A stretch of DNA of 64,000 bases from Verrucomicrobiales bacterium (GCA_021648365.1 JAKISY010000005.1:1-64000), one strand, 5' to 3'. Counted from the first letter of the stretch, positions 1 through 9,600 are shown. Numbers and translations are program-made. The notes: a model not told the origin generated them from the sequence alone.

Positions 1-507
1 CATTTTTTGCTGAATGGATTTTTTGCGTTTGAGAAGCTCATCCATCGCAGCGTAGCAGTGTTTTTGCACCTGGGGCCTTCCTTCAACTCCGCAAAGTTCC
101 CAGAGGCAGGTGTTTTCCCACATGTTGCAAAGAGCGAGTTTACTGTCTTGATAGATGATGCGCCCAGCCACCATCGCTAGGACATGCTGCACCCACGGCT
201 CGTTGCGGGAGTATATCATTCTTTGAAGATTAAGCCTATTGATGAGACTGAGGATTTCTCGACTGGCTCCGAGTTCTCGGCTGCGAATGTTTTGGGTGGC
301 TTCTCGACTGTCAGCAGGAACCACATCGCCTCGGAAGGATGCTTGTATCAGCCGGAGTTCATTAAGTGTTTTGTTTTTGATTCGTGCAATTTGATGGTGC
401 CTGTATTTTTTCTGATCACTGACCCAGAAGGTAGTTCGAAGAATACCGACGGGGGATTTGCGGCTAGTTTGAATTTCGAGGTGAATTTTAGGCTCCTTGG
501 TGGGCAT
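1..507 (-). CDS. IS1634/IS4-like transposase, N-terminal part (cut by window edge)
   Basis: An open minus-strand frame runs 169 codons from an ATG at 507 out through base 1, so only the N-terminal part is visible. It contains the stretch VAGRIIYQDSKLALCNMW and the nearby ENTCLWELCG, which match my memory of IS1634-family (DDE, IS4-related) transposases, where 'MVAGRIIYQGSKL...TALWEL' is typical. The plus-strand reading of the same bases has no recognisable product. The catalytic DDE residues would lie beyond the window. I could not identify a terminal inverted repeat upstream (508-600), so the end of the insertion sequence is not fixed. It may be an intact element or a remnant; the family call is fairly firm, the completeness unknown. 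Confidence 0.75.
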   Translation of the reverse strand, partial: MPTKEPKIHLEIQTSRKSPVGILRTTFWVSDQKKYRHHQIARIKNKTLNELRLIQASFRGDVVPADSREATQNIRSRELGASREILSLINRLNLQRMIYSRNEPWVQHVLAMVAGRIIYQDSKLALCNMWENTCLWELCGVEGRPQVQKHCYAAMDELLKRKKSIQQKM

Positions 508-1076
508 GGCTAGAATATACACATAAAACCAATATAGAAAAGGGAAATTACCCTTCAAATGCATGGCTATATTTGAAAGCTGAAAATGCCCTTAATGCTA
601 TATTCTATCTGGGGAAAGTGGGTTTTGAGCCTTACAACGTCCGATTTAAGAGGTAGGTGCGCCCCTGAGGTTCGATAGATGTAGGAACTGAAATGACTAC
701 GGACATGAGTTCTTGAATCCAAGCTGTGTTAAGATGGTCAAAATGCTCTCTTTTATCCCAAAGGGATTTCAGGCGATAGACCACGGTGAAACCGTGGCCA
801 ATCACCAACATCCCCTTGCTGCAACGCAGCAGCAGGCGATCTCAACGATCAGTCCCGAAGCACCCTTAAGTTTTTCCCCACATGGTGCACTTTCAGGGCA
901 CCATGATTTTATAGCAAACCCACGGCGATGCCGTGGGCTTTCGCCTTTGATCCCTTCGCGATAGAATGCCCACTGGGTGACAATGGTGCGTTAGGTTAAA
1001 CTTAACAAAGTTAAATCAAACCCTTAGCGAATGGGTTTGTTGTCATAGAGTTCTGGGGCAGGCAAGCTGGTGAGAC
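508..1076. other. gene-free stretch holding a cluster of short hairpins
   Basis: I see no credible gene here. The bases just after 507 are AT-rich and may contain the transposase promoter. From 755 to 937 lie five perfect short inverted repeats: ATCCC/GGGAT (755-767, loop AAA), CCACGGT/ACCGTGG (781-797, loop GAA), TGCTGC/GCAGCA (817-831, loop AAC), CATGGTGC/GCACCATG (881-905, loop 9 nt) and CCCACGGC/GCCGTGGG (919-937, loop GAT). The 83-codon plus-strand frame across them is better explained by the palindromes than by a gene. Confidence 0.7.
755..937. repeat. array of five REP-like hairpins
   Basis: Five perfect inverted repeats with 5- to 8-bp arms stand in a row within 183 bases; four have 3-nt loops. 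Isolated hairpins of the same design occur at 9985-10003, 16341-16355 and 31515-31531. This resembles repetitive extragenic palindromes, which RAYT transposases (one lies at 27869-28948) are known to process. The link between these hairpins and that enzyme is inference. Confidence 0.6.
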
Positions 1077-1562
1077 TTAAAAGAAGCTGAAACCTCGGGT
1101 GCCGGCTACGGCTCCGACGATGGCGATTAGGCTCAAGCTTAGTAGGGCGATGTGGAGGCGTTGCAGCCATTTGAAGGCGTTCTCGGAATCTTTGGTGGCT
1201 TGTTGGTTGAACCAGCGGTGGAGGAAGGCTGGCTCTAACACAAAAAGCACGAGGGTGAAGATGAGCCAAACCAAAAGCATCAGGTGCATCCACCAGAAGG
1301 CGGGCTCGGTGAAGCGGTTCCATGCGTTCAGGAACCAGGTCATGTAAAAACCTGACAGACCGGTGATGATCGTGACTACCTTGGCTTGCATGGCGAAGCG
1401 GCGTTCTAGTTTTTCAAAAAGCTCGTAACGCTGTTTGGTATCGGTCAAGTTTCTGAGTGCGGGGATCAGCACGGTGGTGACAAAGGCGACTCCGCCAATC
1501 CATAAGACGACTCCGATGACGTGCAGCACTCGTGCGAAGATGAAAAGTTCGATGTTTCTCAT
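1077..1562 (-). CDS. CopD-like integral membrane protein
   Basis: This 161-residue protein is almost entirely membrane. It has four hydrophobic segments at about residues 5-30, 58-78, 88-112 and 138-158. The first holds RVLHVIGVVLWIGGVAF, a pattern seen in CopD/copper-resistance-D-like and related small four-helix proteins, where a histidine in helix 1 and others can bind heme or metal. A histidine also lies in the third segment (WWMHLMLL) and in the last (RLHIALL). No partner copC is adjacent, so a copper role is not supported by context. It stands alone between the hairpin cluster and the macro-domain gene. The family call is tentative and the substrate unknown. Confidence 0.6.
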   Translation of the reverse strand: MRNIELFIFARVLHVIGVVLWIGGVAFVTTVLIPALRNLTDTKQRYELFEKLERRFAMQAKVVTIITGLSGFYMTWFLNAWNRFTEPAFWWMHLMLLVWLIFTLVLFVLEPAFLHRWFNQQATKDSENAFKWLQRLHIALLSLSLIAIVGAVAGTRGFSFF

Positions 1563-1600
1563 GATGGGGAATCAGGTTTTGGTGGATTTCGGAGAATGAA

Positions 1601-1640
1601 GGGAACCGCAGATTGCGCAGATGAGCACAGATGAAGAGGG
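1601..1640. repeat. dispersed 'accgcagatgacgcagat' repeat, copy 1
   Basis: The sequence around 1603-1636 (aaccgcagattgcgcagatg...) is a variant of a short dispersed repeat built on the words CCGCAGAT and CGCAGATG. Other copies are at 38191-38220, 57748-57780 and, inverted, 58026-58048; a more decayed one is near 26168. It lies just upstream of the CopD-like gene. A short hairpin, ATCAG/CTGAT with loop GAT, follows at 1653-1665. Confidence 0.55.
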
Positions 1641-1686
1641 GTGGATTTAGGAATCAGGATCTGATAGAGGGTGAGAGCACGTGTGT

Positions 1687-2316
1687 TCACTCAATCGGGC
1701 GTGGATTTTTGAATCCATAGAGGCCGCCGTAATGTATGGATTCTTGGAGCAATTGAGCGGAACTAGGAATGATATGGGTAGGTGGGGTTAAGTAGTGTTC
1801 TATGGCTAAACGAATTTGCACACCTGCTTCGAGGTGAGAGACGCCGCCAGTTCCTGTTCCGAAGGCAGGAAAGACGATGGTGCTGATGGCCGCAGCATCT
1901 ATCTTATTCGCTTGGTGCACGGCGAGTAAAGTTGCCCAAGTAGCGAGGTAGATGTTATCAGTTCCTGAGATGTTCATGGGTACGCGCATGGTAGGGGCGT
2001 GTGCAAGCCACGGGTGCTTTGGGTTGTGGGTTTTAACTAAGAACGATGAGCCGACAGGTTGCTCCCCAAGGTAGTCTTGCAAGATGACGGTTTGAATATC
2101 TTCTAGAAGTTTATCTCCAAAATACTTTAATACCGCTAAATCGAAACCTGCGTCCATCAGACCAAATGAGTTTCCGGCGGTAGCAAGGCAATCATAGTTT
2201 GCAATATCAGAGAAGTTGCCAAGGAAAGTTTCGATCTGTGGGCAATGCCGGGTCGACCAACAAAGTTCACTGTGACCTTCTTGGCTGCGAGTAACTATGA
2301 TGAATTTTTTGATCAT
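1687..2316 (-). CDS. macro domain protein (ADP-ribose binding)
   Basis: The 209-residue protein has the hallmarks of a macro domain. These are the ligand-loop-like ATAGNSFGLMDAGFDLAV at residues 46-63, a middle strand with HAPTMRVP, and the glycine-rich phosphate loop FPAFGTGTGGV at 149-159. Macro domains bind ADP-ribose or its derivatives, and some remove ADP-ribose from proteins or DNA. It lies 19 bases downstream of the methyltransferase gene on the same strand, so the two are probably co-transcribed. No ADP-ribosyltransferase (DarT-like) gene is next to it, so a DarTG toxin-antitoxin role is not supported here. It could be an Appr-1''-p phosphatase or a deacylase. The fold assignment is confident, the substrate is not. 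Confidence 0.8.
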   Translation of the reverse strand: MIKKFIIVTRSQEGHSELCWSTRHCPQIETFLGNFSDIANYDCLATAGNSFGLMDAGFDLAVLKYFGDKLLEDIQTVILQDYLGEQPVGSSFLVKTHNPKHPWLAHAPTMRVPMNISGTDNIYLATWATLLAVHQANKIDAAAISTIVFPAFGTGTGGVSHLEAGVQIRLAIEHYLTPPTHIIPSSAQLLQESIHYGGLYGFKNPRPIE

Positions 2317-2335
2317 AAATTTCAGGTTTCAGATT

Positions 2336-3190
2336 TCAAATTTCTTTGATAGGCTGTGTTGCGAGTCGTTCGCAGGCGACGTTGAGGTATTCTTCGTCGA
2401 TTTCGAAGCCGATGAAGTGTTCGACGTTTTGTTGCACGGCGGCGGAGGCGCTGTGGCCGATGCCGAGGAAGGGGTCGAGCATGGTGGTTTGACTGGCTTC
2501 GGTGTTATGCAACTTGATGCAATTTTCTGCTAGCTCGATGGGGAAGGTGGCGGGGTGGGGGCGTTCGCCTTTGCGGCTTTTGATGGTTTGGTAGGGAACG
2601 AACCAGTTATTGCCGCGACAGCGTTTGTCTTTGCCGTCGGTGTGTCCCCAGCGGGCGATGTTGCTTTTGTAGGTGTAGGGTACGCCGACGGCTAGGCGGT
2701 CGAGCGCATTGTCGCCGGTTTTGGTGAGGTGGAAGAGGTATTCGTGGCAGTCGGTGATGTAGCGCTTGGAGTTGATCGGTTTGAAATGGCCGGCGGAGAG
2801 GTGAGGCACGTCGGGGGTTTTGACGGAGATGGATTTGATCCAGTGCAGGGTGTTTTGTAAAATAAAAATATCTCGCAGCCGCAGGATCAGCTCGTGCGGC
2901 ATGTAGGGTTGTTTGGGGGAGCCGGCGACGTTGAGAAAGAGGGCGCCGTCATCTTTGAGCACGCGTTTGACTGCCTCTGCCCATTCGCAGGACCAGGTGA
3001 GGTATTCTTCGGGAGTGCGCTGGTCTTTGTATTTGCTGTATTTGATGCCGAGATTGTAGGGCGGGGAGGTGACGACTAAATCGACGGATTTTTCCGGGAT
3101 GTTGGCGAGTCCAGCCACACAATCGCCGAGATACAAGTCGAGTCGGGTGTTGTTGGGGCTTGTTGGAAAAAGTTCAGCTTCAGAATTCAT
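2336..3190 (-). CDS. site-specific DNA methyltransferase (amino-methyltransferase)
   Basis: The catalytic motif IV, TSPPYNLG, comes before the SAM-binding motif I, DPFLGIG (residues about 41-48 and 239-245 from the chosen start). This is the beta-class order of N6-adenine or N4-cytosine methyltransferases. The conserved HPATFPIELAE lies just before motif I. I start at the ATG at 3190, giving 284 residues, because the longer frame begins with TTG at 3250, directly beside the operator palindromes, and its extra 20 residues look non-native. No restriction endonuclease is adjacent; the downstream neighbour is a macro-domain protein. It is therefore either an orphan methyltransferase or half of an unrecognised system. 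SPPY favours N4-cytosine but does not exclude N6-adenine. Confidence 0.88.
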   Translation of the reverse strand: MNSEAELFPTSPNNTRLDLYLGDCVAGLANIPEKSVDLVVTSPPYNLGIKYSKYKDQRTPEEYLTWSCEWAEAVKRVLKDDGALFLNVAGSPKQPYMPHELILRLRDIFILQNTLHWIKSISVKTPDVPHLSAGHFKPINSKRYITDCHEYLFHLTKTGDNALDRLAVGVPYTYKSNIARWGHTDGKDKRCRGNNWFVPYQTIKSRKGERPHPATFPIELAENCIKLHNTEASQTTMLDPFLGIGHSASAAVQQNVEHFIGFEIDEEYLNVACERLATQPIKEI

Positions 3191-3250
3191 GCAGCAAGGT
3201 TGCACGGATCGAACAAAGGTTAAGAGGAAAGATGAGTTCTTATTTGACAA

Positions 3251-3294
3251 TTAAAACAAGTGTTTTAAACGTATGATTGAAACGATTGTTTTAA
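3251..3294. promoter_or_regulatory. two tandem 18-bp palindromes, probable TetR operators
   Basis: Two near-identical 18-mers sit in direct order: TTAAAACAAGTGTTTTAA at 3251-3268 and TTGAAACGATTGTTTTAA at 3277-3294, centres 26 bp apart. The first is a perfect 8-2-8 palindrome, the second imperfect. They fill the gap before the TetR gene (ATG at 3302), and a consensus -35 TTGACA at 3244-3249 abuts them. TetR-type repressors usually bind such palindromes beside their own gene. The divergent methyltransferase gene begins on the other side, so both transcription units could be controlled. A -10 hexamer at consensus spacing is not clear; TATGAT at 3272-3277 is 22 bp away. Confidence 0.75.
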
Positions 3295-3301
3295 TTTGTT
3301 C

Positions 3302-3979
3302 ATGTCAGCTACACAGAAAGAAAATTCAGAAGCTACGGAAGTTCGTGCTCGCATCCTTGAGGCGGCTGAGCAGCTATTTGCTACGCATGGCTTTGATACG
3401 GTGTCATTGCGTCAGATCACGACGAAGGCTGGGGTGAATGTGGCTGCGGTGAATTATTATTTCGGTTCTAAAGCGGGCTTGGAGGTGGAGGTATTAGGCC
3501 GTGTGGTGCGACCGATCAATGAGAGTCGTTTGCAAATGTTGAATGATGCAGAAAAAGAGGCCGGAGGGCGAGCATTGGAGGTGGAGTGTATTTTGCATGC
3601 GGCTTTGATGCCGGCGATTCAGACGATTAAGGAATCTGAGCATTCTGATCCAGTGGTATTAAAGTTGGCTGGCAGATGTATGTCTGAAACTGGAGAGGAG
3701 ATGCCGGTGGCTATCAAAAAGTTATTTAATCAAACGGATCATCGTTTTTGTGCGGCTTTGGCCAAGGCGCTACCGCATTTATCTAAAGCTGAGGTTTTTT
3801 GGCGATTTCATTTCACCATGGGGGCGATGTTGTATTCTCTGACTCAGCACGAGACTTTAGTAATGATGTCTGATGGCGAGGTGACGGCTGATGATGCGGG
3901 CAAAGCATTGCAACAACTGGTGGCGTTCGCCGCTGGTGGGTTTTGTGCGGAGAATGCGTGCAAGGGAGGTGGGCAATGA
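3302..3979 (+). CDS. TetR/AcrR family transcriptional regulator
   Basis: The first 60 residues form a TetR DNA-binding domain: an ARILEAAEQLFATHGFDTVS helix, then the helix-turn-helix LRQITTKAGVNVAAVNYYFGSK. The C-terminal part (about 70-225) is a helical ligand and dimer domain resembling the CecR/YbiH-type group. I use the ATG at 3302, though a TTG six bases upstream is in frame; no Shine-Dalgarno sequence is visible and the operator ends 7 bases before the ATG. The stop overlaps the next gene's start (ATGA, 3976-3979), so the repressor is the first gene of the efflux operon and probably autoregulates it through the palindromes at 3251-3294. The inducing ligand is unknown. Confidence 0.9.
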   Translation: MSATQKENSEATEVRARILEAAEQLFATHGFDTVSLRQITTKAGVNVAAVNYYFGSKAGLEVEVLGRVVRPINESRLQMLNDAEKEAGGRALEVECILHAALMPAIQTIKESEHSDPVVLKLAGRCMSETGEEMPVAIKKLFNQTDHRFCAALAKALPHLSKAEVFWRFHFTMGAMLYSLTQHETLVMMSDGEVTADDAGKALQQLVAFAAGGFCAENACKGGGQ

Positions 3980-5442
3980 AGGTTGTGCCTATCTTTCGCG
4001 GCATGGCGCTTATAGCGGTTGCATTGTTTGTTTTGTCTTGCGCGGGCAGGGCTCCTGAATCGAGCAAGGGCAAGCTCGATGTGGGTTTACCAGATGATTA
4101 TCAGACAAAATACCGCAAAGGTCGAGCTTTGGCGGATGTGAACTGGATCGCTACTTTTGCGGATAGTCGATTGAGCGCGTTGGTGAAGGAGGGCCAGCAA
4201 AATAATCGTGAGTTGCAGGTGGCGGCGGCTAATATGGAAATCGCAGGTGCACGGGCGGGGCAGGCGGGTAGCGATCTGTTTCCGCAGATCAATGGCAGAG
4301 GCAGGGGGCAGCGCGCGGCGCAGAATTTTGTTGGTTTTCCGGTGGGGCCAGGTGGTTCGACTCCGGTTTTGCAGAGCCTGACGAATCAGTTCGATCTGGC
4401 AATAGATTTGAGTTGGGAACTGGATTTGTGGGGTAGAATCCGGGCGGGACAATCGGCGGCGCTGGCTGAGCTACAGGCTTCGCAGACGGATCGTGCAGCG
4501 GCTAAGCTTTCTCTGAGTGGTCAGATTGCGAAGCTGTGGTTTGCTTTGATCGAAACTAGACAGCAGCAAGATTTGGCAAAAAGGACGGTTGGGATTTTTG
4601 CAAAAACAGAGAAAATTTTGCGAGATAAATTCGAGCTGGGTATGGCAGACGAGCAAAAGGGTTTGGCGTCACAGTTGCGGTTGGCGATGTCAGATCAGGC
4701 GACGGCTCGCGAGCAGTTGACGCGTCAGAAGCAGCAGGTTGAGCAGGTCAGTCGTCAGTTGGAGGTTCTGCTGGGGCGTTATCCCGCGGCGGCTTTGAGC
4801 AGCGGGATGCGTTTGCCGAGTATGCCTCCGTCTCCTCCTGCAGGATTGCCGGCTTCGCTACTGGATCGCCGTCCGGATTTGGTGGCGGCGGAGCGGCGCT
4901 TGGCTGCTACGGACAAGCGACTGTTGGAGGCTAAGTTGGCGATGTTTCCGACGATTGCATTGACGGGATCGGGAGGGCGGACGAGCAATGCTCTGCAGAG
5001 TCTATCGGATGGTAATCTGAGTGTGTGGAGTATCGCTGGCGGGGTGGCGCAGCCGGTTTTTCAGGGTGGCAAGATTCGTGAGGGGATCAATATTCGCAAA
5101 GCGGAGGCTAAGCGAGCTTTGGCTGACTATGAAAAACAGGCATTGGTGGCGTTTCGAGAGGTGGAGGATGCTTTGGCGGGCGAGGCTTATTTGCGAGAGC
5201 GAGAGCGGGATTTGAAGTCGGCGGCGAAGTTGGCAGCCGATGCTTATAAGTCGTCAGATGAAGAGTATGCGAATGGGGTGGGGGATGTGTTGACGATGTT
5301 GACGGCGCAACGACAAATGGTGTTGAAGGAATCGGAACGATTGATCATCCGTCGCTTGCGCTTGGATAATCGGGTCGATCTTCACCTCACTTTGGGCGGG
5401 GATTTTAAAGAACGGCAAAAGCACTTAGGAAAAGAAGAATGA
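3976..5442 (+). CDS. outer membrane efflux lipoprotein (TolC/NodT family)
   Basis: This is the outer-membrane channel of a tripartite RND efflux system. The ATG at 3976 overlaps the TetR stop and gives 488 residues. The N-terminus is a lipoprotein signal, VALFVLSCAG, with the lipobox cysteine near residue 22. Two outer-membrane-efflux repeats follow; the second contains SLLDRRPDLVAAERRLAATD, typical of the NodT subfamily. Length and the repeat pattern fit the family. The stop overlaps the adaptor start by ATGA (5439-5442), indicating translational coupling. Substrates cannot be told from sequence. Confidence 0.93.
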   Translation: MKVVPIFRGMALIAVALFVLSCAGRAPESSKGKLDVGLPDDYQTKYRKGRALADVNWIATFADSRLSALVKEGQQNNRELQVAAANMEIAGARAGQAGSDLFPQINGRGRGQRAAQNFVGFPVGPGGSTPVLQSLTNQFDLAIDLSWELDLWGRIRAGQSAALAELQASQTDRAAAKLSLSGQIAKLWFALIETRQQQDLAKRTVGIFAKTEKILRDKFELGMADEQKGLASQLRLAMSDQATAREQLTRQKQQVEQVSRQLEVLLGRYPAAALSSGMRLPSMPPSPPAGLPASLLDRRPDLVAAERRLAATDKRLLEAKLAMFPTIALTGSGGRTSNALQSLSDGNLSVWSIAGGVAQPVFQGGKIREGINIRKAEAKRALADYEKQALVAFREVEDALAGEAYLRERERDLKSAAKLAADAYKSSDEEYANGVGDVLTMLTAQRQMVLKESERLIIRRLRLDNRVDLHLTLGGDFKERQKHLGKEE

Positions 5443-6617
5443 GATTTTTAAAAATACTAGTGGGCTTGGGTATTCTGGTGGGAGCTGGCATCGCGGTTTT
5501 TTTGCTTGCGGCATATAAGCCGAAAGCGGAGGTGGCGGATATCAAAAAAATATTACCTGCCGTGGAGGTGACAACAGTGCAATCTGTAGATCGTCAGATG
5601 CAGGTGCCGTCACAAGGGGTGGTGGAGGCGCGTAAAACGACGCAGGTAGCGTCTGAGGTGGCGGGGCGAGTGGTTTTTGTAGCGGATAAATTCGACAAGG
5701 GAGGTGAGTTTGCAGAGGGGGAGTTGATGCTGAGAGTGGATCCTGCTGACTATAAAGCGGTGGTGGCTCAGGCGAAATCATCACTGATGGAGGCACAGTT
5801 GCTGTTGGAAACGGAGCAGGCCAAGGCGGCACAAGCTAAGCGCGATTGGGATAATCTGGGGCGGGCAGGGACGGCGAAGGGTTTGACTTTGAGAAAACCG
5901 CAACTGGCGAGTGCCAAAGCAAAAGTGGAGGCTGCCCGGGCGGCAAAAAAGAAGGCTGAACGAGATTTGCTTAGAACTGAAGTGAAAGCTCCGTTTGACG
6001 GGCGAATCAGGATGATAGGAACTGAGTTGGGCGCATATTTGAAACCAGGAGATCAGGTGGTGGAGTTTTATACTACAGAGCCGTATGAGCTGCGCATGCC
6101 GGTTTCGTTGGATGAATTGAAGTTTGTGAAAAATATAAAACAAGGTGGGCGCGAGGCTGGGGTGAAAGTCAGCACGGAGGTGGGCGGTGGGATGTACATC
6201 TGGGAAGGGGTGGTACTTCGCAATGAATCGGAGGTCGAAAGAGCGAGCCGGTCGATCTACTTGGTGGCGCTCTTGGATGGAGAAAGTGAAGAGCAAGGAG
6301 TGCGACTGCAGCCGGGTTTGTTTGTTCAGGCGCGGATTGAGGGGGAGATTTTGGAGGGAGCTTTTGAAGTGCCAATGAAGGCTTTTTTAGATTTGAATCG
6401 CTTGCTGGTGGTGAATGATGAAAATGTGATTGAAATCCGCGACGTGAGGGTGGTGCGACGTGAGGGGGATGTGGCGATCATAGCTGAGGGTTTGAAACCA
6501 GGGGAGCGCATTTGTTTGACGGCTCTGCCAGATGTGATCGATGGCATGGAGGTGCGGATTGTGCAGGCGGCGCTAGAGGATAGGGACGGTAGTCAAAAAA
6601 CGACTAAGCCTCGATGA
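5439..6617 (+). CDS. RND efflux periplasmic adaptor (membrane fusion protein)
   Basis: The 392-residue protein has one N-terminal membrane helix (about residues 5-26). It is followed by a biotinyl/lipoyl-like half motif (VASEVAGRVVFVADKFDKGG, near 68-87), a helical hairpin rich in Ala and Lys (about 105-165), the second lipoyl half (EVKAPFDGRIRMIGTELGAY) and a beta-barrel domain. This is the HlyD/AcrA architecture that links the inner-membrane pump to the outer-membrane channel. It overlaps the channel gene by four bases and precedes the pump by 42 bases. The start is fixed by the coupling. Confidence 0.93.
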   Translation: MRFLKILVGLGILVGAGIAVFLLAAYKPKAEVADIKKILPAVEVTTVQSVDRQMQVPSQGVVEARKTTQVASEVAGRVVFVADKFDKGGEFAEGELMLRVDPADYKAVVAQAKSSLMEAQLLLETEQAKAAQAKRDWDNLGRAGTAKGLTLRKPQLASAKAKVEAARAAKKKAERDLLRTEVKAPFDGRIRMIGTELGAYLKPGDQVVEFYTTEPYELRMPVSLDELKFVKNIKQGGREAGVKVSTEVGGGMYIWEGVVLRNESEVERASRSIYLVALLDGESEEQGVRLQPGLFVQARIEGEILEGAFEVPMKAFLDLNRLLVVNDENVIEIRDVRVVRREGDVAIIAEGLKPGERICLTALPDVIDGMEVRIVQAALEDRDGSQKTTKPR

Positions 6618-6659
6618 TCTGAGGATATTTGTTATCAATCACCTAAAAATATTTAAATT

Positions 6660-9600
6660 GTGGAAAAGCTGATCAATTGGTTTTGTAATAATCACGTCGC
6701 TGCCAATTTCATGATGGTGGTGATTGTGGCTTTGGGGGTTACAACTTGGTTTGGATTGAAAAAAGAGATTTTTCCAGAGATCGGGGTGGATGTGGTTTTG
6801 GTGAGAGTGCCTTATCCCAACGCGACACCAGAAGAAGTGGAAAAAGGGGTAAATATCCCGATTGAGGAAGCGATTCAGGATCTGGATGGGATAGAAAGAT
6901 TGAACTCAACTGCGGCGCAGGGAATGGGGGTGGTGATCGTGGAGGTGGCGACGGGTTATGATGTGCGGGATCTGATGGGGGATGTGAAAACACGGGTCGA
7001 TGCGATTCAAAATCTTGCTGAAGAAACCGAAAAGCCTGTATTGGAGGAGGTGATCATCAAGGCTCAGGTGATGAGCATCGCGGTATCGGCGCAGACGGAT
7101 GAGAAGACTTTGAGCAAATTGACTCAGAAGGTGCGTGACGGCTTGCTGAATTATCAAGGCGGAGAAATTTCGATCACGCAGGCTGAGCTGGCGGGGGTGA
7201 GAGATTACGAAATCTCGATTGAGATTTCGGAGCAAACTTTGCGGGCTTATGGCTTGACCTTTGACAAAGTAGCGGCGGCAGTGCGGGCTTCGTCTTTGGA
7301 TTTACCTGGTGGTTCGGTGCGCACTTCGGGCGGCGAGGTGCTGATTCGCACGGAGGCGAAGCGTTACTCCGCTAGCGAATTTGCCACGGTCACGGTGGTG
7401 ACTCGCCCTGATGGATCTACTCTGAAGTTAGGCGATATTGCTACGATACGCGATGGCTTTGAAGAGGTGGATATAAGCAGCCGTTTTGATGGGCGCCCCG
7501 CGATGTTGATCAACGTTTTTCGAGTGGGAAACGAGGATACCTTGAAAATAGCGGATACGGTGAGGAAGTATGTTTACGAAGTGGCACCACAGGTGTTACC
7601 AGAAGATGTGCAGCTTGAGATTTGGCGAGATGAATCCTCCTATCTAAGAGGGCGTATGGAATTACTGGGGCGCAATGGCTTGATTGGACTGGTGTTGGTG
7701 ACGGTAGTACTGGCTTTGTTTTTGCGTCCGAGTTTGGCTTTGTTGGTAGCTTTGGGGATTCCGGTTTCTTTTGCAGGGGCGATTTTTCTGATGCCGATCA
7801 CGGGTATTTCGATCAATATGATCTCGCTGTTTGCTTTCATTTTGGTGTTGGGCATTGTGGTGGATGACGCGATTGTGATCGGGGAGAATGTGTATCTCAG
7901 GATTCGCAATGGTGAAGACCCTCGCACGGCAGCTCCGAGGGGGACTCACGAGGTGGGGGTGGTGGTCATTTTCGGGATATTGACGACGATGATGGCGTTC
8001 ACTCCGATGTTGGGTTTGAGTGGGGTGAGTGGTAAAATATGGCCGAACATCCCTTATGTAGTGATTCCTACTTTGTTCTTTTCGTTGATTCAATCAAAGC
8101 TGGTTTTGCCAGCTCATTTGGCGATGTTGAAGCCTTATGATCCGAATGCTGAGGTGGGTTGGATTCATCGGATTCAGCGTAAGTTTTCGCATGGTTTGGA
8201 GGATTTTGTGGATCGTGTGTATCGACCATTTTTGAAATTTTCACTGCATAATCGTTATTTGGTATTGGCTACTTTTGTAGCGGTATTAATCGTGGTGGGC
8301 GGTTTGGTAGGAACGGGCTGGGTGCGGTTCACGTTTTTCCCGAAGGTGGAAGCAGATATCGTGTCAGCTAAGATTGAAATGGCAAAGGGGGTGCCGATCG
8401 AAACGACCGAAAGAGCAGTCGCACAAATCGAGGCGGCGGCTGTGCGGCTCAATGAGGAGTTTCAGGATCGTGATGGCAACCCGATCATCAAGCATATGCT
8501 GGCGAGTTCTGGCACTCAGCCGTTTCAGCTTAGCTTGTTTGTAGCCGGTGGCGTGCCCAAAGATAGTAGTCTGGGCGAGGTGACGCTGGAGTTGCAATCT
8601 GCATCGAATCGTGATTATACTGGGGAGGTGATCGCGGCGCGTTGGCGTGAGTTGACAGAGGATATACCTGGGGCGGTGGACCTTACTTTCCAAACGGAAG
8701 CTGCGGGTGGGGGCAACGCGATTGATTTGGAAATATCTGGACCTGATCTCGATTTGTTATCTGATCTGGCAGACGAGATAAAAGCGGAGATGGCAAAAAT
8801 AGATGGGGTGATCGATATCTCTGATAGTCATCGAGAGGGGAAACGAGAACTGAAGTTGGAGATTCTCCCTGCTGCAGAGGCTTTGGGCTTGAGATTGAAT
8901 GATGTCGCTTTGCAAGTGAGGCAGGGGTTTTATGGCGAGGAAATACAGCGTCTGCAGCGTGGCAGGGATGAGGTGAAGGTGTTTGTGCGTTATCCAGAGA
9001 ATGAGCGTAAGGCGATCAGTGACCTGGATCAGATGAAAATCCGCACGCGCGCGGGTGATGAAGTGCCGTTTTCAGCGGTGGCGCGAGCGAGTTTTGGGAG
9101 GTCGTATGCATCGATCCAACGCAATGATCGTCGTCGAGCGATCACGATCACGGCGGATTTGGATAAGGCAAAAAATGTAAACGCTAATGAAGTGGTGGCG
9201 GCGCTTGTGAATATACCTAATGAAAAACAAGGGAAACTAGAGGAGTTCATTGTGTGGCTGAGATCACTCATGGGTAAAGAGAGTAATGACAAAAAAGGTG
9301 CTTTGATTCGGATGATCGAAAAACATCCACAGGTCACTTATAGTTTTGAAGGAGAGCAGAAGGATCAGCGCAAGTCTGTGAAAGAGATGGGGCAGAAGGC
9401 TTTGTTGGCTTTGTTAGGCATGTACGTGCTGATGGCGATTCCATTAAAATCGTATATTCAACCGATGATCGTGATGTCGGCGATTCCTTTTGGCATAGTG
9501 GGGGCGGTGTTGGGACATGTGGTGATGGGGCTTGATCTGAGTATCATGTCGATGTGTGGCATCGTTGCGCTGTCGGGAGTAGTGGTGAATGACAGTCTGG

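Noticed and set aside
184..513. A plus-strand frame of 109 codons opposite the transposase
   Set aside because: It lies antisense to a frame with clear transposase similarity.
713..964. An 83-codon plus-strand frame
   Set aside because: Its whole length is a chain of palindromes; the translation looks like none of the protein families I know, and other readings of the hairpins would give the same kind of peptide.
1687..3250. A DarTG toxin-antitoxin or a complete restriction-modification system
   Set aside because: No ADP-ribosyltransferase or endonuclease gene is present next to the macro and methyltransferase genes.
3191..3250. The 20 extra N-terminal codons of the methyltransferase from a TTG
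   Set aside because: The TTG borders the operator palindrome directly, leaving no room for a leader, and the extra residues do not resemble the family.
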